From Gammaproteobacteria bacterium (lineage in GTDB: Bacteria > Pseudomonadota > Gammaproteobacteria > Xanthomonadales > Rhodanobacteraceae), in the NCBI GenBank assembly GCA_005877675.1, contig VBNZ01000183.1, forward strand, positions 8,136 through 14,643: a stretch of DNA of 6,508 nt, in the 5' to 3' direction. The translations under genes and the position numbers were made by a program. The notes under the pieces are model-generated. The model saw only the letters and a program-made list of their open reading frames with translations, was not told the origin of the DNA and did not search any database. The stretch's first letter is position 1. Every line of letters begins with the position of its first letter. This document shows positions 1 through 5,417 of the stretch, in pieces.

Positions 1-1013
1 AAATAGGCGGTGCCGACGGTGCGATCGTAAGCCGCCCGATCGACACCGGTGATGCGGACCATACCATTGAGGCCAATCACGGATCGATTCAAACCCATTC
101 CGCAGTCAATGAAAGGGATGCCCTTCGAACTCAACCAGTCAGCAATGAGTCGTCGCGTAGGGCCGTCGTCAACCGACACGAAGACAAAGTCGAGTTTTTC
201 CAGCCGCTCGATGTTTTCTTGGGTAATGCGCTCCCGGACGGGCTCTATCCCGGAATGCCAGTGCCCATAGTGCTGCGCAAGTGCCTCGACCTTGCCCTTT
301 CCGATGGCACGAGGGATAAAACCTGGCATGCGGAAGATCGTATGCACGTGCACCTTATCGTCGTCGAATAGCACGATTTGTTCTAGATGCGTGCGCGCCA
401 ACAAATCAAGTATGTAGGAACCCGTTCCTCCAACGCCGACGATCGCGATCTTCTTGCCCCGAAGCAGTCCCGAGATGTCGTTCAGACCGTAGTTTGCCGA
501 TGAGGTGTCGGGATACCGCAGTGGAGTGTTTTGAGCTGCGGCCTTCTTTTCGATACCTCGCAAAGGTGTGGCATCCGGATACTTCGCAAGGGCGGGCGCC
601 GTGATCGCATGCAGATAGGTTTCCACCTTTTCAGCGAACGAGGAGTAGTCCCGCATTTGACCATTTTCGTTGAGCTTGAACGAGAACGAATAGGGTGCCT
701 CGAAACCGGGCGTAACCTCGAGGCGATTCTGTGCAAAACCGATCTTCAAAGCCTCTCCGGATTCGTGATACGGCTGCTCGCCACGAAACCAGGCTTGGTG
801 ATCGCCCGTAGGTGGATTGATAATTCCTTCTTCGGTCAGGGCGACTTTGCAGACCAAGTCGCCGTGCTGAAGTGCTCCACCATTGTCAAGATACGGCAAG
901 CCGAAAATGACGAAGTAGCCGCCGATAAAATCGAGGTCGTATCCGAGATCATCTAGATCTTTTACAAACGGATTACGACTCGCCAGCTCCTGAAACCCTA
1001 AAACGCATGCCAT
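1..1013 (-). CDS. E1-like ThiF-family adenylating enzyme with N-terminal E2-like (DUF6791-type) region, partial at left edge
   Basis: I translated 337 codons from the ATG at 1013-1011; the 3' part lies outside the window. Residues about 15-145 form an E2-like region containing DHQAWFRGEQPY (71-82), resembling the DUF6791 domain found ahead of ThiF domains in bacterial ubiquitin-like systems. From about residue 185 an adenylation (Rossmann) domain begins: IAIVGVGGTGS (189-199) is the nucleotide-binding loop, VLFDDD (214-219) the ribose-binding strand, then HTIFRMPG (224-231) with the conserved Arg 228, and FIDCGMG (301-307). Family role: adenylate the C-terminus of a ubiquitin-like protein and pass it to a conjugating centre, in the cytoplasm. 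The start lies inside the upstream Ubl gene (41-bp overlap, different frame), implying translational coupling; AGAGG at 1030-1026 is a distant, weak ribosome site. Odd points: Thr 225 stands where E1/ThiF enzymes usually have Asn, and the only cysteines seen are C3, C56 and C304. Family assignment is strong; the exact conjugation chemistry is unknown. Confidence 0.87.
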   Translation of the reverse strand, partial: MACVLGFQELASRNPFVKDLDDLGYDLDFIGGYFVIFGLPYLDNGGALQHGDLVCKVALTEEGIINPPTGDHQAWFRGEQPYHESGEALKIGFAQNRLEVTPGFEAPYSFSFKLNENGQMRDYSSFAEKVETYLHAITAPALAKYPDATPLRGIEKKAAAQNTPLRYPDTSSANYGLNDISGLLRGKKIAIVGVGGTGSYILDLLARTHLEQIVLFDDDKVHVHTIFRMPGFIPRAIGKGKVEALAQHYGHWHSGIEPVRERITQENIERLEKLDFVFVSVDDGPTRRLIADWLSSKGIPFIDCGMGLNRSVIGLNGMVRITGVDRAAYDRTVGTAY

Positions 1014-1221
1014 CTTTGACTTTAACCTCTTTTCCGGGAGTAAGAGTACCGCTTGGATTTTCGTGCGGGCCGTGCGAGTACTTCACGAGGTATTCCTTAG
1101 ACGTCGCGCCGCCCTGGCCAAGGTAAAGCTCGACCACACGTTCGTAGGAAATGGTGGCTGTGTCGATCTCATGCTCATCTTGATTTACAAAGATTTTGAA
1201 CTTGTGTTTTTGATCGCTCAT
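973..1221 (-). CDS. Single-domain ubiquitin-like protein, multiubiquitin type
   Basis: An 82-aa protein. The fold-typical pattern is visible: a first strand HKFKIFVN (6-13), a turn, EIDTATISYERVVEL (18-32) covering strand two and the start of the helix, EYLVKYSHG (43-51) as the middle strand, and a final GKEVKVKDGMRFRVSG (63-78). ISYE..V and VKDGM.F.V are hallmarks I associate with the prokaryotic multiubiquitin domain (Pfam PF14452), usually encoded beside an E1-like ThiF enzyme as here. Many relatives carry tandem copies; this one has only one. It ends SGAGES rather than in a Gly-Gly tail, so it would need trimming of ES to expose a glycine or would use a different attachment residue. The ATG at 1221 was chosen over an in-frame ATG at 1308 because AAGGTG lies 6 nt upstream (1233-1228) and homology starts right after it. 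Probable role: protein tag activated by the downstream E1-like enzyme. Confidence 0.86.
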   Translation of the reverse strand: MSDQKHKFKIFVNQDEHEIDTATISYERVVELYLGQGGATSKEYLVKYSHGPHENPSGTLTPGKEVKVKDGMRFRVSGAGES

Positions 1222-1227
1222 AGGATT

Positions 1228-1233
1228 CACCTT
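1228..1233 (-). promoter_or_regulatory. Ribosome binding site of the Ubl gene
   Basis: Coding-strand AAGGTG, 6 nt before the ATG at 1221. This is the main reason for preferring that start over the in-frame ATG at 1308, which would overlap the upstream DUF2188-type gene. Confidence 0.7.
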
Positions 1234-1280
1234 GTTGACTTGAAATGTGAGGCTTCTCCGCCTGGCTCGCCACGAGGTGA

Positions 1281-1304
1281 CGCAAAGGCGCCTTAGGGCT
1301 TGCG
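1281..1304. repeat. Inverted repeat over the DUF2188 stop / Ubl leader
   Basis: CGCAA (1281-1285) pairs with TTGCG (1300-1304), and the 10-bp palindrome AAGGCGCCTT sits between (1285-1294), partly overlapping. It covers the stop codon of the DUF2188-type gene, so it may fold in the mRNA and set the ratio of the small protein to the downstream Ubl. No U-run follows, so it is not a clear terminator. Significance is modest. Confidence 0.35.
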
Positions 1305-1499
1305 CCACTTGTCGGGCTTACCATTCGAGGTATAGCGCACTCGTTCGACGTGCGGAGTTACGCTAGGGCTGAGTTCGCGGGCTCTGGCGATCGCCTCTGC
1401 TTGAGTTCGGGTGATAGCGCTCGCCCGGCTTGAGTCGGGCCTTCGAACCGCATAGTCCCCTTCGGAGCGGCGCTCAACATAAATTCGCTTGTCGGTCAT
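1293..1499 (-). CDS. Small DUF2188-type protein
   Basis: A 68-aa basic protein and first gene of the minus-strand operon. It opens with a strand-like IYVERR (6-11), then DYAVRRPDSSRASAITRT (15-32) and an amphipathic helix TQAEAIARARELS (32-44), followed by ERVRYTSNGKPDKWRKP. The pattern of W/Y-V-R, then S-R-A-S..T.TQAEAI..ARE, then a short strand and a Gly turn is that of DUF2188 (PF09954), a short beta-alpha-beta family without known activity. The start is well supported: AGGAG at 1510-1506 lies 6 nt before the ATG. It ends 71 bp before the Ubl start, in the same direction, so cotranscription with the Ubl and E1-like genes is likely. What it does in a Ubl operon is unknown: regulator, substrate or toxin-antitoxin-like partner are all possible. 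The family call rests on pattern memory only. Confidence 0.75.
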   Translation of the reverse strand: MTDKRIYVERRSEGDYAVRRPDSSRASAITRTQAEAIARARELSPSVTPHVERVRYTSNGKPDKWRKP

Positions 1500-1505
1500 G
1501 TGTAG

Positions 1506-1510
1506 CTCCT
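1506..1510 (-). promoter_or_regulatory. Ribosome binding site of the DUF2188-type gene
   Basis: Coding-strand AGGAG with a 6-nt spacer (CTACAC) before the ATG at 1499. Near-consensus and decides the start. Confidence 0.8.
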
Positions 1511-1529
1511 ATTGCAACACTTGTCAGAA

Positions 1530-1559
1530 CATATACCACATATGCTGCTTTATATGCAA
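1530..1559 (-). promoter_or_regulatory. Candidate promoter for the DUF2188-Ubl-E1 operon
   Basis: On the minus strand TTGCAT (1559-1554) and TATATG (1535-1530) are 18 bp apart. The -35-like hexamer is the complement of one of the 21-bp boxes, so a protein bound to the array would block it directly. The leader to the ATG at 1499 would be about 25 nt. Moderate-to-weak consensus. Confidence 0.35.
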
Positions 1560-1566
1560 CCATCAG

Positions 1567-1595
1567 TTGAATATATGCAACTAATAGTGCATAGT
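1567..1595 (+). promoter_or_regulatory. Candidate promoter for the AAA-protease operon
   Basis: TTGAAT (1567-1572) and CATAGT (1590-1595) are separated by 17 bp, each matching 4 of 6 sigma-70 consensus bases. The predicted RNA start would fall near 1602, within the last TATGCAAC box, about 25 nt before the ATG at 1628. Two boxes overlap the spacer and start region, which would allow repression. Weak consensus, so a guess supported mainly by position. Confidence 0.35.
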
Positions 1596-1627
1596 ATGCA
1601 ACTGAGCTGACTGGGGAGATAGAGGAC

Positions 1628-2797
1628 ATGGAGCATTTCCACATTGTTCAAGCGCTAATCCGAGCCGCCCTGGCGACTGGGAATCCTGCCGTTCGACGCC
1701 AAGTTGAGCGCCTGCGCGATGCGTCCCGAGAAGGCGCTGATAGCAAGACCGCAAAGAGTCTGGATGGAATGCTCGCGCAAGCCGCTCGAGCATCCGAGAT
1801 AGCGCCGAGCCGAATAACTCAGTCTAAGCAGGCACTGTCAGCTGGCGAGACGCTCACATCGAACACACCCGTTCCTGTCGACAAAGAAACGGCGATGCCA
1901 CTCGCTGATGTCGTCTTCCCGGACATTCTCCAGGCGGAGATGCCTGTTTTTGACGCCTCGCTTGCTCGCGCCGCACAAACCATGGTCCGTGAATGGCAGC
2001 ATGCTGAAGTGCTGGCTGCGGCGGGTGTAGCGCCTGCACGCACCTGCTTGATCTATGGGCCACCTGGAACAGGGAAAACAACGTTGGCGCTGTGGCTGAC
2101 TAAACAGCTTGGGCTACCCGCGGTAGTCGCACGGCTCGATGGTTTGATTTCCTCGTTCCTTGGGACGACCGCGCGGAATGTGGGCAATCTGTTCGCGTTT
2201 GCAAATCGGTATCGGTGTGTACTGATACTCGATGAGTTCGATGCTGTGGCAAAGGTTCGCGACGATCCTCACGAAGTCGGGGAGATCAAACGTGTCGTCA
2301 ACGCACTACTGCAAAATGTAGATGGGAGGCGGACACTAGGTGTCACCATTGCTATCACAAATCATGAATCACTGCTCGATCCTGCGATCTGGCGACGCTT
2401 TGAGATTCAACTTCAAGTTCCGCGTCCGGCTCTTCAGGCTCGGCGTGAAATTGTGCACATGCACCTGACGCCCCACGAACTAGGTGAGCCGGCCGAGCGA
2501 TTCGTTGCGTGGCTTACCGAAGGCATGTCTGGCTCTGAGATCGAAACGTTTGTGACAGGCCTCAAAAAACGGCTTGTGATTGGTGCTGATGCCCATTTCG
2601 TAGACGCACTACGTGATTTAGTTCTAGTCAGCGCTGGTCGAATTAGCGTGGCGCATCGCGAAGCGCTTTTTCTCGAACCGCCCGAGCTTGCCCAACGGCT
2701 GGTTGAAGAGCGTGAGCTGCCTTTCAGTCAGTCTGACGTGAGTGCAATTCTTGGGAAAGACAAGGGTACGATCAGTCGCTGGGTCCGTGCCGCCTGA
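1628..2797 (+). CDS. Classical AAA ATPase with C-terminal helix-turn-helix, partner of S8 protease
   Basis: A 389-aa soluble protein. Residues 1-60 are helical and charged (IRAALATGNPAVRRQVERLR), resembling the N-terminus seen in ATPases paired with subtilases; 60-90 look like a flexible linker. The AAA core has Walker A GPPGTGKT (144-151), a pore-loop-like SFLGTT (176-181), Walker B VLILDEFD (198-205), sensor-1 Asn 245 in IAITNH, arginine-finger pair R256-R257 in WRRFEI, and GMSGSEIE (299-306), the equivalent of the classical AAA GxSGADL. The end, FSQSDVSAILGKDKGTISRWVR (366-387), has the form of a DNA-binding helix-turn-helix. The stop is 15 bp before the protease start, so the two are one operon. 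Likely role: ATP-driven unfolding or remodelling of substrates for the protease, possibly with self-regulation through the HTH and the 21-bp array. GGGGAG (1613-1618) is a reasonable ribosome site 9 nt before the ATG. Confidence 0.92.
   Translation: MEHFHIVQALIRAALATGNPAVRRQVERLRDASREGADSKTAKSLDGMLAQAARASEIAPSRITQSKQALSAGETLTSNTPVPVDKETAMPLADVVFPDILQAEMPVFDASLARAAQTMVREWQHAEVLAAAGVAPARTCLIYGPPGTGKTTLALWLTKQLGLPAVVARLDGLISSFLGTTARNVGNLFAFANRYRCVLILDEFDAVAKVRDDPHEVGEIKRVVNALLQNVDGRRTLGVTIAITNHESLLDPAIWRRFEIQLQVPRPALQARREIVHMHLTPHELGEPAERFVAWLTEGMSGSEIETFVTGLKKRLVIGADAHFVDALRDLVLVSAGRISVAHREALFLEPPELAQRLVEERELPFSQSDVSAILGKDKGTISRWVRAA
2726..2788 (+). other. C-terminal helix-turn-helix segment of the AAA ATPase
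   Basis: Residues 367-387 read as helix SQSDVSAILG, turn KDKG, recognition helix TISRWVR, the layout of bacterial HTH domains that begin S/Q-x-x-V-A-x-x-L-G. It is separated from the AAA core by about 60 residues. It could bind the 21-bp array upstream of its own gene, or DNA or replication structures as part of sensing. No structure prediction was run. Confidence 0.6.
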
Positions 2798-2798
2798 T

Positions 2799-2804
2799 GG
2801 GAGA
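2799..2804 (+). promoter_or_regulatory. Ribosome binding site of the S8 protease
   Basis: GGGAGA begins one base after the ATPase stop codon and lies 8 nt before the ATG at 2813. It supports that start and tight coupling of the pair. The sequence ATGCAAC at 2805-2811 resembles the operator boxes but is out of register with them. Confidence 0.75.
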
Positions 2805-2812
2805 ATGCAACG

Positions 2813-5314
2813 ATGGCAAACGCTCCAGTCCAAGTCATATTGAACGTCGACAACTTCCGTCGCGATCGCGACACACGGCGTCCCGTGTCGTCGGGCACCG
2901 ATTTCTTCGAGGGGCGAAATGACGCGTTTGCCGCCCACAAGCAACATTTGCAGGAGCAGGTTCAGGCGATTCGAGGCCAACTAACGAGCGGCGCTATTGG
3001 ACAAACTAAAGAGAGCATGGGCTACGTTAAGGTGTCGCTGCAACAGAGTGCGCTGGCGAAGTCTCATAGACCTACTCGCGCTCTGTTTACGGAAGAGCGA
3101 GCCCCTATTCGTGGTAGCACGCGACTCGGAGAGATCATCGCCGAGGTGAACCTGCCGCGTTTGGCTAGTCTCGACGATGCCATCGGCAAAGCAGAGATTG
3201 TCGTTCGGACCAAGCCAAGCAAGGATTCGGATAAGCAGATCCCTGTTCCCTCGCGGTACCGTTGCGAGGTCGGAGCAATCGATGGGATCGAACTCTGGAG
3301 CAAAGCTGACCGGCGAAGCTTCAACCTGCATGAGGCGATTCGCTGGCTGTCGGATGCCCGAACGGGCCAGTCGTATGTTGTAGAACTGTTCGAAATGCCG
3401 CCTCCCCCTTCTCAGTGGGATACGCTGCGCACCGACAAGCGCGAGGTATTCTCTTCTTTCGTTGACGGTTTGCGGAAACTAGGTCCCGGCCTCATTGCAA
3501 GGGTGCCGGAGGGGATGCCGAAGCACAGTGCGATCGTCGAAATCATGCTCACCAAGGGTCAGGAGCCCGCGGCCGTCTTAGTTCATAGCGCTAAACCAGT
3601 CGCGGCCCGAGTGTTCGATCCGGCAGAACGCCGACACCAGGAGCTGGTTGGATTTCTTGAAACGCAACCGCTAGTGCGCCATGTGGCCCTTCCCGGCATT
3701 CTTGTTGGTTCAACTACGCACGCAACTCCAACAGGAGCCGTGGCGCCCACGCCCCTCTTGCGTGATGCCGCGACACGCTACCCAGCGGTAGGGGTTATTG
3801 ACGGGGGTGTTACGCCGGTCTTCAACCCATGGGTCGTTATGCGAGTCGGCCTTTTAGCGTCTGAGCACGAGCGGCTCGATCACGGCTCATTCATTAGCGG
3901 TTTGCTGATCGAGGGCCGTGCGCACAACCCGACGCTTGATATTGGCAACGACGGGTGCCTGATCGCCGACATCAACTTGTTTCCAGACGATCAACAAATC
4001 GGCGTGTTCGAGCAATACTATCCCAATGGGATTGGTGATTTCCTGGACGAAGTGGCCATTGCCGTGGAGAACTGCCGCAAGCAGTATGGCATCCGCGTTT
4101 TCAATATGAGTCTAAACGTGGTTAATGCCGTGCTCTTAGATCGCTACAGCCTTGAGGCGCAGAGGCTGGACAAAATCGCCGAGGACAACGACGTCATCTT
4201 CGTTATCTCTGCTGGGAACCTTGAACCGAAGAATCAGCGGCCGGAGTGGCCCAACGACGAAATGCAAGCTGCCGCAATTTTGGCAGCGCATCGCGACGAT
4301 CAATTGTACGTGCCCGCCGAAAGCATTCGCAATCTTTCCGTGGCGGCAATCAATCCCGACGGATTGACCAACAGCATTGCCAAGGCGCCAACCCGGTACA
4401 CGCGACGAGGACCAGGCCTGAAGACTGGAGTCAAACCTGATCTATGTCATGTGGGAGGTTCTGGGACGAAGTGTCCAACACACGCACATGGCCTGTTTTC
4501 ACGCACACCAAGTGGAGCGATAGCGTCTGAGTGCGGGACGAGCTACGCCGCACCACTCGTCGCGCGGACGCTGGCCTCCGTCGCTGCGCAGATCGAAGGT
4601 GAAGTGTCCCGCGAAACTCTTATGGCTTTGATCGTGCATCATGCACAAATTCCCTTGCCGCTTCGCCAGCGTGCGTTCGGTCCGCTGGCACGCCAGTTGG
4701 CAGGATTCGGATACCCAGCAGGACCGGCACTGGCCTTAGCTGGAAACGATCACGAAATCACCCTTCTTTTCTCGAGCAGAATCTATGCTGGCAAGATGCT
4801 CGAATTTGGATTCGCGTGGCCCCCGTCGTTGGTTCTGCCCGGCGGCAAGTGTCGGGGCGACGTGCGCCTCACGCTGGTTGCGACGCCACCGCTCGACTAC
4901 CGCTTCGGCGAAGAGTTTGTTCGAGTGAATCTGGAAGCGGCGCTTCAGCAGGAAAAGAAGAACGGCAAGTTCGAAAGCGCCCTGGAGCCGACGTACGTAT
5001 TCTTCTCGGACGATGAAAAGGTTCGAGAAGCTCACCTCATTGAGCATAAATTCAAGTGGTCGCCGGTCAAATCCTTCGCGAAGCGAATGCCGAAGGGGCG
5101 CGGTAAGAGCTCCAACTGGCGTCTGGTTGTCAACTATCTAACGAGAGACGGGGAAACTCTTCCAGCAGAAGGCGCACCGTTTTCGATCTTGCTGACAATC
5201 GCCGACCTCGATCAGCAAAAGCCAGTTTTCCAAGAGATGCGGCAGACTCTACAAGCTTCAGGTATTCGGACCGCCGATATCCGAACGGCTGCTCGTGTCA
5301 CACCACGTGTCTAA
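2813..5314 (+). CDS. Subtilisin-like serine protease (peptidase S8), AAA-partnered
   Basis: An 833-aa protein. The catalytic triad is readable: Asp 330 in AVGVIDGGVTP, His 357 in LDHGSFISGLL, Ser 577 in CGTSYAAPLVA; Asn 469 in FVISAGNLEP is the oxyanion-hole residue. The motifs deviate from textbook subtilases (DGG for DTG, HGSFISG for HGTHVAG), as in the intracellular subtilases paired with AAA ATPases. No signal peptide or membrane segment is seen, so it should act in the cytoplasm. Residues 1-320 form an uncharacterised N-terminal region with a conserved-looking ALAKSHRPTRALF (80-92) that may be a propeptide or docking domain. Residues about 640-833 form a C-terminal domain rich in beta strands. 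It follows the ATPase by 15 bp and is probably fed or activated by it. Family call is very secure; target is unknown. Confidence 0.95.
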   Translation: MANAPVQVILNVDNFRRDRDTRRPVSSGTDFFEGRNDAFAAHKQHLQEQVQAIRGQLTSGAIGQTKESMGYVKVSLQQSALAKSHRPTRALFTEERAPIRGSTRLGEIIAEVNLPRLASLDDAIGKAEIVVRTKPSKDSDKQIPVPSRYRCEVGAIDGIELWSKADRRSFNLHEAIRWLSDARTGQSYVVELFEMPPPPSQWDTLRTDKREVFSSFVDGLRKLGPGLIARVPEGMPKHSAIVEIMLTKGQEPAAVLVHSAKPVAARVFDPAERRHQELVGFLETQPLVRHVALPGILVGSTTHATPTGAVAPTPLLRDAATRYPAVGVIDGGVTPVFNPWVVMRVGLLASEHERLDHGSFISGLLIEGRAHNPTLDIGNDGCLIADINLFPDDQQIGVFEQYYPNGIGDFLDEVAIAVENCRKQYGIRVFNMSLNVVNAVLLDRYSLEAQRLDKIAEDNDVIFVISAGNLEPKNQRPEWPNDEMQAAAILAAHRDDQLYVPAESIRNLSVAAINPDGLTNSIAKAPTRYTRRGPGLKTGVKPDLCHVGGSGTKCPTHAHGLFSRTPSGAIASECGTSYAAPLVARTLASVAAQIEGEVSRETLMALIVHHAQIPLPLRQRAFGPLARQLAGFGYPAGPALALAGNDHEITLLFSSRIYAGKMLEFGFAWPPSLVLPGGKCRGDVRLTLVATPPLDYRFGEEFVRVNLEAALQQEKKNGKFESALEPTYVFFSDDEKVREAHLIEHKFKWSPVKSFAKRMPKGRGKSSNWRLVVNYLTRDGETLPAEGAPFSILLTIADLDQQKPVFQEMRQTLQASGIRTADIRTAARVTPRV

Positions 5315-5417
5315 GTTCCGCGTCTGAGGTAACGTCGCCGAGGTTAAAGTAGTGCCTTGTCTCACGATCCGAACTGTAGAACTGTGCATGTAACGTTCCC
5401 TTCGAATCGGTTTCGAT

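Larger units (their letters stand above)
1511..1602. repeat. 21-bp-phased operator-like direct repeats
   Basis: TATGCAAC occurs exactly at 1553-1560, 1574-1581 and 1595-1602, a constant 21-bp period (two helical turns). Going left in the same register, 1532-1539 reads TATACCAC (6 of 8) and 1511-1518 reads ATTGCAAC (6 of 8, core TGCAAC intact). That makes five boxes on one face of the helix in the divergent intergenic region. The first two exact copies share the longer TATATGCAAC. Some units have internal dyads: CAAC-N5-GTTG at 1557-1569 and TATGCA-N8-TGCATA at 1574-1593. The array covers both candidate promoters, so cooperative repressor binding is the natural reading. The C-terminal helix-turn-helix of the adjacent ATPase is a candidate reader. 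Confidence 0.82.

Noticed and set aside
531..956. 141-aa plus-strand open frame
   Set aside because: It lies fully antisense to the E1-like gene, whose translation gives a convincing domain structure; this frame shows no recognisable pattern and no good ribosome site.
973..1308. Longer 111-aa version of the Ubl starting at 1308
   Set aside because: The extra N-terminus is Arg-rich and low in sense, overlaps the upstream gene, and lacks a ribosome site, while the ATG at 1221 has a good one and starts right at the domain.
1511..1602. CRISPR array or plasmid-type iteron origin
   Set aside because: The repeat is only 8-10 bp with 11-13 bp between copies, too short for CRISPR. There is no Rep gene or DnaA box, so an operator array fits better than an origin.
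2805..2811. Sixth operator box (ATGCAAC) between ATPase and protease genes
   Set aside because: A single 7-bp match far from the array and outside a promoter context is expected by chance; noted only with the ribosome site.
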